A DNA stretch of 64,000 nucleotides from Lentisphaerota bacterium. Lineage in GTDB: Bacteria > Verrucomicrobiota > Lentisphaeria > Victivallales > Victivallaceae. Location of the stretch: assembly GCA_015061545.1 (NCBI GenBank), contig SUWJ01000005.1, forward strand, positions 38,418 to 102,417, in the 5' to 3' direction. This document shows, in pieces, positions 9,803 to 19,881 of the stretch. Numbering within the stretch: the first letter of the stretch is position 1; each line of letters begins with the position of its first letter. Made by a program: the position numbers and the translations under genes. The notes beneath the pieces were generated by a model. The model did not search any database and was not told where the DNA came from. It saw only the letters and a program-made list of their open reading frames with translations.

Positions 9803-11364
9803 ATGTTCCGCAGGATCTCGCGGTCGTCAAAGTGATGTTTGACCCCGTTGATTTCCTGATAATTTTCGTGGCCTTTGCCGGCAATCAGAATCACATCGTC
9901 GGCATGGGCCATTTTTATTGCATCGGCAATCGCCTGCTTGCGGTCAACGACGGTGTAAACATTGGTAAATTCAGCGGGGATCCCCGCACGGATTTCGGAA
10001 ATGATCTGCTCAGGAGCTTCGCTGCGCGGATTGTCGCTGGTCAGGATTATAACATCAGATAACAGCGCCGCAGCTTTGCCCATCAAAGGTCTTTTGCTGC
10101 GGTCGCGGTCACCGCCTGCTCCGAATACGGCAATGATCCGCTTGAAATTCAGCGCTTTCAAACTTTGCAGCACATTGGTCAGCGCGTCGTGAGTGTGAGC
10201 GTAATCCACCATGGCAACAGTTCCATTGGGCAGGGTGAATGCTTCCAGCCTGCCCGGAACCGATATAGCGGTATTTTGCAGAATCGCTGCCGAATCTTCT
10301 ACAGTCAGCAAATCAGCAGCTTCCAAAGCCAAAACCGCACCTGCGGTATTGCGGATATTGTGCAATCCGGCAAGATTGATCGAAAAATCCACTTTGCGCT
10401 GACCGTTCTGCAAGGTAAATTTACTGCCGCTGCGGTCAGTTGCAATATTGTTTATGCGCCATTGATCGCTTTGACAACCGAAGGATAGTACTGCAATATT
10501 ATCCGCAGCCAACTCTTGAGCCAAACGCATTCCGTAAACGTCATCACAATTTATAATTGCCGTTCCGTTGGCAGCCAGATGTCGGGTGAAGAGCATTTTT
10601 TTGACCAGATAATACTCTTCCATAGTTTTGTGATAATCCAGATGGTCACCGGTCAGATTGGTGAAAATCGCGGTGTTGAACTGCAATTTGCCGATCCGGT
10701 GCTGGTGCAGCGCATGGCTGGATACTTCCATAGCCATACCGTCGATTTGATTGCTCCGCATGGCGGAAAAAAAGTTAAAGAGCCGCTCCGCTTCGGGAGT
10801 GGTGCGATCTGCCGCTTGCGGCTCGCTGTTGCCCGTATCGTATTCCACGGTGGAAATTATGCCGCACTTTTTATTGACTTCCTGCAGAATTTTCCGCAGC
10901 AGCATAACAGTAGTAGTTTTGCCGTTGGTGCCGGTAACGCCGATGGCGGGAAAACTGCGGGCGGGAAAGTCCGCCAGCGCGTTGCATAGTTCAGCATAAG
11001 CCAGATAACAATCGCTGACCACCAGATTCACTCTGCCCGGCAACAGCAGATCGGCAAGATTATGTTCGGAAATAATTACTTTTGCCCCTTTTTCCTGAGC
11101 ATCGACCACAAATTTTTCGCCATTGACCGTACTGCCCGGTATTGCTGCAAAAATGCTGTCGGCAACAACCTTGCGCGAGTCGTTGGTCACTTGTCCGAAC
11201 TCCGCACCGGGCAGATAATCGCAGTCGTAATCCAGAATACTGACCGTTTCCATTATCATATCCAGCGCCTGTTCGGCGGCGTGACCTTCGCCGGTGGGGC
11301 GGTGGAACTCGCGGTCAACGATCAAATCCTTGATCGTCCGCAATGCCAGAGCGTATTTCAGCAT
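9787..11364 (-). CDS. murE: UDP-MurNAc-L-Ala-D-Glu:meso-diaminopimelate ligase
   Basis: GVTGTNGKTTTVMLLRKIL, DHLDYHKTMEEYYLVKKMLF, TSDNPRSE (DNPR meso-DAP motif). Start set at 11364; longer ORF-track start would run deep into murF. Confidence 0.92.
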   Translation of the reverse strand: MLKYALALRTIKDLIVDREFHRPTGEGHAAEQALDMIMETVSILDYDCDYLPGAEFGQVTNDSRKVVADSIFAAIPGSTVNGEKFVVDAQEKGAKVIISEHNLADLLLPGRVNLVVSDCYLAYAELCNALADFPARSFPAIGVTGTNGKTTTVMLLRKILQEVNKKCGIISTVEYDTGNSEPQAADRTTPEAERLFNFFSAMRSNQIDGMAMEVSSHALHQHRIGKLQFNTAIFTNLTGDHLDYHKTMEEYYLVKKMLFTRHLAANGTAIINCDDVYGMRLAQELAADNIAVLSFGCQSDQWRINNIATDRSGSKFTLQNGQRKVDFSINLAGLHNIRNTAGAVLALEAADLLTVEDSAAILQNTAISVPGRLEAFTLPNGTVAMVDYAHTHDALTNVLQSLKALNFKRIIAVFGAGGDRDRSKRPLMGKAAALLSDVIILTSDNPRSEAPEQIISEIRAGIPAEFTNVYTVVDRKQAIADAIKMAHADDVILIAGKGHENYQEINGVKHHFDDREILRNIYSLD

Positions 11365-12749
11365 GGTTCCACCTTGCTTAATCCGATACTGTTGGAACTT
11401 TTCAAAAATACTGTAAAACCGTTTTTCGGAATGCGCTGCAACGCAGACTGCAATTCTTCCAGCGTGCTGAATACTTCGGTGGAAATCGTGCGGTTTGACT
11501 GCATTTGAGCTGCCTGAGCAAATCTGCTGCCTAAAAGAAAGAGTCTGCACGCGGAAAAACCGGCAAAGTTCTGCTGTACAAAATCCAGAATTTCTGCATG
11601 ATAGCGCAATTCATCTTCGCCCAGTTCCAGCATATCGCCCAGCACCAGCAGTAAAGGCTGATCGCTTGTCAGATTCCCTTTTATGCACTCAAGGGAGCTT
11701 TTCATGCTTTGGGGATTGGCGTTATATGCGTCGTTGATCCAAATGCAGTTGTTAATTTTTACCGAATTCATCCGCTTGCCCGGCAGCTCAGTACGGCTCA
11801 AGCCGCGGGCGATCACTTCAGGCGCAATGCCCAGCGCCTGCGCCGCCGCAGCAGCTGCCGAGGCGTTGACTGCCTGATGTTCTCCTGCCAGCTCCCAGGT
11901 AAACGTGTGCTGTTCGCCGCTTTTTCTGAAAAACAAACGCACTTCGGAACCGTTGAGCGAGCCTTGCAGATATTCAGCAGATACATCCGCACTTCCCGAC
12001 TTGCCGAAGCTGATATTGATATATTTCTGCGCTGCTTGAGCAATTATATCGCGCCCCGCACAAGTATCAGGATAGATGGCAATGCCGGATTCCGGCATAC
12101 CGTCGAACACATGGGATTTCTCTTTTGCCACCCCGTTGAGATCACCGAGATTTTCCAGATGGCACGGTGCGATCGTATTGATAATAGCTGCATCGGGCAG
12201 GGCGCATAAACTCAAAGGGGCGATTTCGCCGTGATGATTGGTACCCATTTCGATAACGGCATAGCGGATATTATCGGTGAGCCGCAGCAGATTCTGCGGT
12301 ACTCCGATTTGATTATTGGTATTGCCAAGCGTATAAAGCACCGCTTCGGCTCCCGCTGCTTCGGTGAAGATCGCCCGCAGCATCTCTTTAACGGAAGTTT
12401 TGCCGACGCTGCCGGTTACGGCACATATTTTCAGCTGCTTCATCCGTTGCCGGTGAAATCTTGCCAGCGCTTGATACGCCAGCGTGGTATCAAGCACCTG
12501 CAAAAGCGGCAGATCGAGTTTTGAGGATACTTTTTGATGGGTCAGCGCCACTGTTCCGGGCGGCAGTTTATCCAGAAAGTCATGTCCGTTAAAGCGCTCG
12601 CCCGCAATCGGAATAAAGCACTCGCCCGCCTGAATGGTACGGCTGTCGGTGTTGAGTGTAAACTCTCCGGCGGGCACAATGCCGTTGAGCCATTTGCCGC
12701 AGGTTGCTTCCGCCAGTTCCGTGGCAGTAAAAAAAGCCTGGCTGCTCAT
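11358..12749 (-). CDS. murF: UDP-MurNAc-tripeptide:D-Ala-D-Ala ligase
   Basis: AVTGSVGKTSVKEMLRAIF, EMGTNHHGEIAPL, NDAYNANPQSM; stop overlaps murE start. Confidence 0.93.
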   Translation of the reverse strand: MSSQAFFTATELAEATCGKWLNGIVPAGEFTLNTDSRTIQAGECFIPIAGERFNGHDFLDKLPPGTVALTHQKVSSKLDLPLLQVLDTTLAYQALARFHRQRMKQLKICAVTGSVGKTSVKEMLRAIFTEAAGAEAVLYTLGNTNNQIGVPQNLLRLTDNIRYAVIEMGTNHHGEIAPLSLCALPDAAIINTIAPCHLENLGDLNGVAKEKSHVFDGMPESGIAIYPDTCAGRDIIAQAAQKYINISFGKSGSADVSAEYLQGSLNGSEVRLFFRKSGEQHTFTWELAGEHQAVNASAAAAAAQALGIAPEVIARGLSRTELPGKRMNSVKINNCIWINDAYNANPQSMKSSLECIKGNLTSDQPLLLVLGDMLELGEDELRYHAEILDFVQQNFAGFSACRLFLLGSRFAQAAQMQSNRTISTEVFSTLEELQSALQRIPKNGFTVFLKSSNSIGLSKVEPC

Positions 12750-12788
12750 AAATGCTATTAAACCTTGAGTGGTAAAGAGTTATTTGCT

Positions 12789-13418
12789 TCAGTCAAGTTT
12801 ATCCAGCGCACCGATCTGACGGATTTTGTCGCCGCGGTAGATCAAACGGAAAACAATATCGCGGTTCTTCCAGTAGAGCCAACTCTGGTTGGTCATCTCA
12901 GTTGTGCGGCTTTTGGCGGGCGGCCCCAGCACCACCAGTACGCTGGATTTGTGCATATTTTTTTCCAGACGGCCCGCCTTGACCCGTTCCAGTTCGTCAG
13001 CGGGGACATCGGCGTAGATCGTTTCGGCACCTTCAACTGTAAACAGCTGGCGGATAAAGTTTTCAATCGGCATCATAGTTAAATTGGCATCGTAGCGCAT
13101 GGTATATTCTCTGCCGTCGGCGGGGGTGCGGAATTTGATCGTACCGTCAACTACCGAAACCGTACCCCAGATATCGTAAGTTCCGCGGGATACCTGAATC
13201 GGTTCGATAACTGTTCCTGCCGGAATAAAGTCGCCTTCCATATAGTTGAGTACCGAAATATTTTCTGCATCGGTGTACCATATATGATAGCGGGTGCGGA
13301 TCTGGCTGGACTGGGGCTGCTGCAATACTTCAGGCATACTTACATGGCAGGCGCATCCGCAGAAGGTTACGGCAACAACTGCCGCCATGAGCATATTTTT
13401 AATTGAAAATTTTTTCAT
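12789..13418 (-). CDS. Putative lipoprotein of unknown function
   Basis: Signal peptide and lipobox-like VTFCGCAC. Confidence 0.65.
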   Translation of the reverse strand: MKKFSIKNMLMAAVVAVTFCGCACHVSMPEVLQQPQSSQIRTRYHIWYTDAENISVLNYMEGDFIPAGTVIEPIQVSRGTYDIWGTVSVVDGTIKFRTPADGREYTMRYDANLTMMPIENFIRQLFTVEGAETIYADVPADELERVKAGRLEKNMHKSSVLVVLGPPAKSRTTEMTNQSWLYWKNRDIVFRLIYRGDKIRQIGALDKLD

Positions 13419-13550
13419 AAGTGATCCTTTACATAAAAAATGTTAATAAAATTTGCATATAATGAATTTACACTCTATACGGCAGATTGACAAATCTTTT
13501 AACCGGTGTTATCTTAAAAAAAAGCGATTTTTATAATAATAGGAGCTGTT

Positions 13551-14033
13551 ATGAAGTTTTTTTTGTATTTCCTGCCGGCGGCTTTGGCAACTCTTGTCGG
13601 CTGCCAAAGCAAAAATGCCGATCCGCTGCCGTCGGCGGAGGGTAATAAATTCAAACTTACAGTTAATGTGGAAGAAGCTGCTCCGCAGCCCTCAACGTCG
13701 GTCAGATCGGGGCGTTCCAACCAAACGGCTCAAGTGCGTCCGAACAGTAAAAAAACTTCCGCCGCCGCTGCAGTTCCGGCGCCGATCGCAGCTCAAGATA
13801 ACTTTGCCCCCGCTGCAGATCATAAAACTCTGGCGCCCAATCCGGTTGCGGAATCGCGGGTGCTGGTGCCCGATCCCTCCGGCGTAATAGATTCCGATTT
13901 GAACAGCGTGGAACAAAACTACATAAATCAGGTGCGCCAGCGGAATCGTCAGAAAGCCAAAGCCAACGAAGATAAGATCTTCGGCTCTTTTTCGCCCCAA
14001 GCGCTGTTCGGACCCGGCAAGCAGAAAAAGTGA
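13551..14033 (+). CDS. Putative small lipoprotein, Ala/Pro-rich
   Basis: MKFFLYFLPAALATLVGC lipobox; AGGAG RBS. Confidence 0.65.
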   Translation: MKFFLYFLPAALATLVGCQSKNADPLPSAEGNKFKLTVNVEEAAPQPSTSVRSGRSNQTAQVRPNSKKTSAAAAVPAPIAAQDNFAPAADHKTLAPNPVAESRVLVPDPSGVIDSDLNSVEQNYINQVRQRNRQKAKANEDKIFGSFSPQALFGPGKQKK

Positions 14034-14065
14034 TCCTTGACTTGGCGCTTCAAGCCGTTGATGAC

Positions 14066-14127
14066 CAAACCACCCCCAAGCGAACCATCTGCTGCTTGGA
14101 GGTGGTTTGATTTTTGATCTTTTTTTG
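14066..14127 (+). terminator. Rho-independent terminator
   Basis: CAAACCACC(C)CCAAGC / GCTTGG(A)GGTGGTTTG stem, then T-rich tail. Confidence 0.75.
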
Positions 14128-14172
14128 AAAATAAAACTGCTTACAACTGCAAAACAATACAGTTGGGCATCT

Positions 14173-16305
14173 TTATTTGGTGCAAACGGCACTGGAAGAA
14201 CACTTCAGAAACCAGAATGCCGCCGCTGCCGCCAGCAGAACGATCAGAGTCAGAAGCACAAAGAGCCAGATCCGTTTCCGATTGGATGATGATACTTTTA
14301 TTACCTTGAACACCGTCTGGGGCGGATAGACAGTGCCGTGAGTAAAGATACCCGAAACGTGCATATTCAGCCGCATGGGCAAGTTGACCGCCCAGCCGCC
14401 TGCTTCCAGAAAGAGTGTCAGATTACGTTTGCGCAATTTCAGGAACGCGAAAATAGCAGTCGGCACCAGAAAAACTGCGATCAATACCCCGATCCAAATC
14501 AGTATCACATAAAACGGCAATGCCGAAATACTGGTAATAGCCTGAGTTATGGATTTGAGAATAAAACTCAAACCCGCCCCCAATGCCGCAACGCTCAAAC
14601 CGCCAGCCAGCAGCATGACCGAACCGTTGCCGAAGAGTTTTTGCCCCAGCGGTACTGCGGGCGGGGCTGCCGCTGCAGGCGCACTGGGCAGTTTGCCCTG
14701 ATCTATAGCTTTGGTCAGCTCTTTTTCGGTGCTGGAGAAATCGGTAAGTTTCTGGAGCTTTTCGCTGATGGCGGAAGATATTCTGCGGAAAGGTGCAATC
14801 AGCGTTTGCCAGAAGGAGATCGGCCCTTCGACCATATCAATGATCTTGCCGTTGTAAGTTATATTGTCGTTATCCACAAAAAATGCAGGTTTGCCGACAT
14901 AGATCCGGCTGAGCGAGCCGCCTGTTACGGCAACCGCCGCTTTGCGCTGGATCGGTTTGGGGCCGCTGGAGATGACATCCAGATAGATCAGGCACAAATT
15001 GGAGCGTACCGCAATCTTTTTATGAGTGGCAATATCGTCGATCCATACTGCCAGATTGTAGCTTTTGCCATCCATAATAAGTCTTCCCGCCTGCAGCATG
15101 GAGATCTTTCCCGGATTGAAAAACGCTTCAAAACTCACAAAGTTATTGACAAATTCAAGAATATAACGGCAGTAAAGCAGCAGCCGCTCCAGCTTTTGCA
15201 GCGAAGTAACTACACCGCCGATGGATTGATCTTCCGTAAAGAGTTTGCGCAGCGCTGCAATTTGAGTATCGGCAAGATGCTGTTCAAGTTTTTCTCTGCC
15301 CAGCTGACCCGCCAGATCGCCGTGAGCACGCGCCAGATAATTGATGTAATCGGCAAATTCCGCTTTCAAAGCAATGTATTCATCGCGGGAAAGTGTTTCC
15401 AGCGCAAAAAGTTCCATAAACTGTTTGATTGCCGCTTCGTAGTGAGGATTGGTTATATCCTTCAAGACCAGAACCAGACCGGCGGAGGGTTTTGCCAGCG
15501 GAGCATTGCGCAATATTTCGTCGATTTTGGCGCTGTCAAGCAAATCCAGCTCAGGCAGTTTGGCAGGATCCAGGGCAAAACGCGCGGCGTGGGCAGGATC
15601 AATGCAGAGTAGCTCGCAGAAGCGGAAATACTCGTCCAATTTGCTTTCCAACGCCTTGAAACAGTTGTAATATGGTGTCGGATCGTTGTTGCGGAACAAG
15701 GGTCTTTCGGCTGTTTTTGACCATTCAATAAAATTAGCTGCATCGGTAACAAATTTTTCCAGCTGGGCACTTGTCAGCGCATCAGGTGTTTTGTACAAAG
15801 CTGTTATATCATTGTATAGCGCGGAGGCACCCACCGTCGCGGCGGCTTGGCCGGAAAGTACCCCATTGCCGCAGAGCGGACCGGCGGTCACAGCCGCAAA
15901 TTTGGCGCGGATCTTAGTCAGATCGAGCCAGAGGTTATCATTCTGCAATTCCTCAGCATGAGCTTGGACAAATTCTGCCAGCTGCGCAGCTTCGGCATTA
16001 CTCATATTCAGCGCACTGATCGGCAGCGTATCGCTTTTATCGTTCAGCACTTTTATATCTTCAAGCACATCCATCAGCCAGCTGATGGCTGCTTTTACTT
16101 CGTCCACGCGGATCATGCCGTTATGGTCTTCATCCATAGCTTTGAAAAACGCAGGATCGCCGTTCAGCGAAGAAACCGGTACGCAGAGCGCCGCCCAGGC
16201 CGTTGAATCCAATTCCAATATTTTATGCAGATCTTCCGCACGGCGTATCCGGTATTGAAAGCTGCCGCCGATATTTTCAAAAACGAATTTTGCATTATTT
16301 TTCAT
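14173..16305 (-). CDS. Large EF-hand-containing membrane protein of unknown function
   Basis: DEDHNGMIRVDE EF-hand loop; several C-terminal TM segments; start at 16305 has a GGAG RBS. Confidence 0.7.
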   Translation of the reverse strand: MKNNAKFVFENIGGSFQYRIRRAEDLHKILELDSTAWAALCVPVSSLNGDPAFFKAMDEDHNGMIRVDEVKAAISWLMDVLEDIKVLNDKSDTLPISALNMSNAEAAQLAEFVQAHAEELQNDNLWLDLTKIRAKFAAVTAGPLCGNGVLSGQAAATVGASALYNDITALYKTPDALTSAQLEKFVTDAANFIEWSKTAERPLFRNNDPTPYYNCFKALESKLDEYFRFCELLCIDPAHAARFALDPAKLPELDLLDSAKIDEILRNAPLAKPSAGLVLVLKDITNPHYEAAIKQFMELFALETLSRDEYIALKAEFADYINYLARAHGDLAGQLGREKLEQHLADTQIAALRKLFTEDQSIGGVVTSLQKLERLLLYCRYILEFVNNFVSFEAFFNPGKISMLQAGRLIMDGKSYNLAVWIDDIATHKKIAVRSNLCLIYLDVISSGPKPIQRKAAVAVTGGSLSRIYVGKPAFFVDNDNITYNGKIIDMVEGPISFWQTLIAPFRRISSAISEKLQKLTDFSSTEKELTKAIDQGKLPSAPAAAAPPAVPLGQKLFGNGSVMLLAGGLSVAALGAGLSFILKSITQAITSISALPFYVILIWIGVLIAVFLVPTAIFAFLKLRKRNLTLFLEAGGWAVNLPMRLNMHVSGIFTHGTVYPPQTVFKVIKVSSSNRKRIWLFVLLTLIVLLAAAAAFWFLKCSSSAVCTK
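16099..16134 (-). other. Canonical 12-residue EF-hand Ca2+-binding loop
   Basis: D-E-D-H-N-G-M-I-R-V-D-E: D1, D3, N5, G6, I8, E12. Confidence 0.8.
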
Positions 16306-16494
16306 AGGTACGCTCCAAAAACCGCGATTTTTGTTTTTTAGTTCCATTTGTTAAAATATAGCACAGGAATATGCTTTTTACAACCTTTTATAACTTGCAA
16401 GATATTGAAAAAACTGTTATATTATCAATAGCAAAAAAGAGCAGCTTGGAGGCTGCGGTCAAAACAGCAGATAATTTTACATTCAGGAAATATC

Positions 16495-17388
16495 ATGAAA
16501 CCTATTCGGCTGATAGTCAGCAGTTGCCTGTTGGGCGAACAAGTCCGCTATGACGGCAAGAGTAAACCCGACAGTTATATTTGCGAACAGCTTACACGGG
16601 CTTTTGAGCTGTTGCCTGTTTGCCCCGAGTTTGAAGCCGCGCTGGGAGTTCCGCGGGAGGCAATGAAACTTTGCGGCAGCGCCGATACTCCCGAAGTTCG
16701 TGGTGTAATCAGCAATTCCGACCGTACCCCGGCGCTGCGCAGCTGGCTTGGTGAACGCATGGTCAAGCTGGCGGCAATGGAACCCGCCGGATTTATTCTG
16801 AAAAGCAATTCGCCTTCCTGCGGACTTTATCCGGTTAAATTTGCCGATGGGGTCACGGAAGGGGCGGGTATTTTTGCTGCGTGTGTAAAAGAGGCTTTCC
16901 CGGAACTTGCCATTGCCGACGAAAAACAGCTGCAAGACCGGTTCGGACGGCAGCGTTTTCTGGATAAATTATTGTTGATGAGCCGCTTCCGTGAGCTGGT
17001 AAGTTCTCCTGAAGGGGTGGAACTTCTGCCGGATTTTCACAGCAATATAAAACTTTGCGCCATGAGTCACGCTCCCGGCAGAATGGCAGAGCTGGAAAAA
17101 TTTGCCCGGCGCGGTGACTGGGGGACTTATGAGCGCAAACTTGCGATCGTTCTTGATGCTGAGCCGGGGCAATCCAAACACTACAACGTATGGCGGCATC
17201 TGCAGAGTGTGCTTATGGCGCGCTCCGACGATTACGAACGCACCGCCCTGCTGCGCTGCATGAAAGAATTTGAACAGGGTGAACTGGATTTCAAAGCAAT
17301 GCTTATGCTGCTGCGTATCGGGGTGGAAAAGTATGCGCCCGAGTATCAGAGCCAGTTCTACTGGCGGATGCTTGACCCGCTTTACTGA
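16495..17388 (+). CDS. DUF523 + DUF1722 two-domain protein (YbgA-type)
   Basis: SSCLLGEQVRYDGKSK...VCPEFEAALGVPREAM, ILKSNSPSCG, followed by a DUF1722-like C-terminal half. Confidence 0.82.
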   Translation: MKPIRLIVSSCLLGEQVRYDGKSKPDSYICEQLTRAFELLPVCPEFEAALGVPREAMKLCGSADTPEVRGVISNSDRTPALRSWLGERMVKLAAMEPAGFILKSNSPSCGLYPVKFADGVTEGAGIFAACVKEAFPELAIADEKQLQDRFGRQRFLDKLLLMSRFRELVSSPEGVELLPDFHSNIKLCAMSHAPGRMAELEKFARRGDWGTYERKLAIVLDAEPGQSKHYNVWRHLQSVLMARSDDYERTALLRCMKEFEQGELDFKAMLMLLRIGVEKYAPEYQSQFYWRMLDPLY

Positions 17389-17444
17389 ATCTTTATTGTT
17401 TCCACAGCCGCAGCCGATACGGTTCAGACTCTATCGGCTGCAAG

Positions 17445-17804
17445 TTAAAAAGGCAGTTCGTCCTGAGTGTTTTCTCCGGCGGAATTTTCTGCATTCACAT
17501 TTGCAACAGGTGGGGGTGATGCCGCTTTTTTTCCGGAACGGCTGATCGGTTTTGCAGTTGCCTGTGTGCGTTCATTTTCGGGATCGAACTCCACAAATTC
17601 GCCGCTGCTGCCGTCATCTTTGAACAACATCTCCACCCGGCTGTTCAAGGCGCTGAGCCGATGTTGACAATGCTTTATCAACGCGGCGCCGCGTTCAAGT
17701 TGGGTCACCATTTTTTCCAGGGGCATGGACCCGTTTTCAACTTCGGCAATGAGTCCTTCCAGTTCTGTTATGATATCTTCAAATGATTTTTCTTTGTTTC
17801 CCAT
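17445..17804 (-). CDS. xseB: Exodeoxyribonuclease VII small subunit with C-terminal extension
   Basis: KSFEDIITELEGLIAEVENGSMPLEKMVTQLERGAALIKHCQHRL; tail ends ...NTQDELPF. Confidence 0.88.
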   Translation of the reverse strand: MGNKEKSFEDIITELEGLIAEVENGSMPLEKMVTQLERGAALIKHCQHRLSALNSRVEMLFKDDGSSGEFVEFDPENERTQATAKPISRSGKKAASPPPVANVNAENSAGENTQDELPF

Positions 17805-17892
17805 AATCCAATCCTTAAAAAAGCATCTTTTGAGCTGTTGATTAATATTCCACGAAAAATATGAAAAGCAAATTTGCAGCACTTTTTAGTAG

Positions 17893-17943
17893 AAAAAAAT
17901 CCGGCAGCAGGAGCGTTGACTTAGAAAACTGCTCCTGCTGCCG
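17893..17943 (-). terminator. Rho-independent terminator downstream of the YgiQ gene
   Basis: CGGCAGCAGGAGC / GCTCCTGCTGCCG perfect 13-bp stem; T7 on the minus strand. Confidence 0.85.
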
Positions 17944-18017
17944 TCAGGGGATGGGGGATCTCCGCTTTATTTGACGGTCATCACCCCGTAATAGTTCCAC
18001 GATATCGGCTGATTTTA

Positions 18018-19856
18018 TCAGAATTTTTTTCCGCTTTTATTTTTGTTGGCTTCAACAGGATGCTTTTTCTTCGGTTGGCTGCACTTCTGAAATGAGTTGC
18101 GATCGCTGTTTGCTGCAGGCTCCTTGCTGTATTTCTCCCGCGGTCTGGCTCCCGGGCGCTTCTTTTTAAGCATATTTATCTGCGTCCGCCGCTCCGCCAA
18201 ACCGCGATTGACCTGAATAGTGCTGCCGTCGGGCGCCAAGCCTGTGTAATACATGGCTCCACCCATCGTCATCGGCAGCGGTATATAGTCCTGCACCTGC
18301 TGGGGACTCCAGTTGTGCTGGTCAAGAAAATCATCCACCGTCTTCATCTCTCTTTCGGTACAACCGGGAAAGTTGGAGATGAAAAGCGGAATTAAATATT
18401 GCTCTTTACCGGCGGCGCGGCTTTCGTCTTCAAAAAATTTCTTGAAAATATAAAAATCTTCGGCGGGATTTTTGCGCATCAGTTTCAATACATTATTATT
18501 CAGATGTTCCGGCGCCACCTTCATATGACCCGATACATGGAAACGGATGATCTCGCGGAAGAGCTCTTTCTGCTGATTGGCAAGATCCAGCCGCATCCCT
18601 GAATTGATATAAAGATGTTTGACTTTCGGGTTTTTCCGCACTTCGCGCAACAGCGCCAGCAATCTTTTGCCGTCGCAGGAATAATTGGGACAGGGCAGGG
18701 GCCACAGACAGCTGGAACGGCGGCATTGAGAACATTTGCTTATATCTTTGACCACGCTGCCGTAAATATTGCCGGCTGCTCCGCCGATGTCGCTGATCGT
18801 ACCGCGGAAATCTTTATCCGCAGTCAGACGTTCCACATCTTTTATGATCGAACTTTCGCTGCGGCTGGTTACTCCGCGCCCCTGATGAGCCACCAATCCG
18901 CAGAATGTGCAGCCGCCCGGGCATCCGCGCACCGCCGGGATCGAGTCGCGGATCGTTTCAAACGCAGGAATCCGGTTCTTATATTTCGGGTGAGGCTTGC
19001 GGCTGAAATTGAGTTCGTTCACCCGATCAAGTTCTTCGCCGGTCAACGGCGGTTGCGGCGGTTCTATAACCAGCAGACGGTCGCCGACCTTTTCGATCAG
19101 ACCGCGGTTCGCATACTGGTTGCTGGCAAGTTCCACCAACTTTATTGAATCCATCAAGGCAGAACGGCGCTGCAAATGTTCTTCGTGGCTGGGCAGTTCC
19201 AGAAAATTCTCCGGCTTGACAAAACTTTCGGCAGCTTTCTTCCCCAGCAAGCGGGCTGTTCCGGCAATGCCTTCCAGACTCTTTTTCTCCCGCAGGCGGT
19301 TGAATATTTCCACTACGGGCCGTTCACCCATGCCGTAAATAAGAATATCAGCCTTGGCATCCACCAAAACAGGAAAGCGCAGTTTATCCTGCCAATAGTC
19401 GTAATGAGTTACCCGCCGCATACTTGCTTCCAGCCCGCCGAGTACAACCGGTACTCCGGGAAAAGCACGTTTTGCCAGTTGGCTGTAAACGGTCAGCGCA
19501 TGGGGCGGACGGCGCCCGGTTTCGCCATTTTCAATATAAGCATCTTCCCGCCGTTTGCGGCGTCCTGCAGTATAGATATTGACCATACTGTCCAGATTGC
19601 CTGAACTTATACCGATACCTACTTTAGGTGTCCCCATTACTTTCAGCACCTCAGGATCCTGCCACGGAAACTGGGCAATCACCCCCGTCCGGAAGCCTGC
19701 CGCCAGCAGAATACGCCCGATCAGCGATATGCCGAAAGAGGGGTGATCCACATAAGCATCGCCGGTCAGCAGCAGCACATCCAGCTCATCCCAGCCGAAG
19801 GCTTCCATTTCCTGCCGCGTGGTGGGCAAATAAGGTACATTGTCGTATGAAGGCAT
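18018..19856 (-). CDS. YgiQ family radical SAM protein
   Basis: AYVDHPSFGISLIGRILLAAGF, RGCPGGCTFCGLVAHQGR (CxxxCxxC). Confidence 0.93.
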   Translation of the reverse strand: MPSYDNVPYLPTTRQEMEAFGWDELDVLLLTGDAYVDHPSFGISLIGRILLAAGFRTGVIAQFPWQDPEVLKVMGTPKVGIGISSGNLDSMVNIYTAGRRKRREDAYIENGETGRRPPHALTVYSQLAKRAFPGVPVVLGGLEASMRRVTHYDYWQDKLRFPVLVDAKADILIYGMGERPVVEIFNRLREKKSLEGIAGTARLLGKKAAESFVKPENFLELPSHEEHLQRRSALMDSIKLVELASNQYANRGLIEKVGDRLLVIEPPQPPLTGEELDRVNELNFSRKPHPKYKNRIPAFETIRDSIPAVRGCPGGCTFCGLVAHQGRGVTSRSESSIIKDVERLTADKDFRGTISDIGGAAGNIYGSVVKDISKCSQCRRSSCLWPLPCPNYSCDGKRLLALLREVRKNPKVKHLYINSGMRLDLANQQKELFREIIRFHVSGHMKVAPEHLNNNVLKLMRKNPAEDFYIFKKFFEDESRAAGKEQYLIPLFISNFPGCTEREMKTVDDFLDQHNWSPQQVQDYIPLPMTMGGAMYYTGLAPDGSTIQVNRGLAERRTQINMLKKKRPGARPREKYSKEPAANSDRNSFQKCSQPKKKHPVEANKNKSGKKF

Positions 19857-19881
19857 GATCTCTCCCCAACTGAAACTGTGG

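Noticed and set aside
14338-15612. 424-aa + strand ORF
   Set aside because: Antisense to the EF-hand protein; low-complexity Gln/Arg/Phe-rich product, no RBS or motif.
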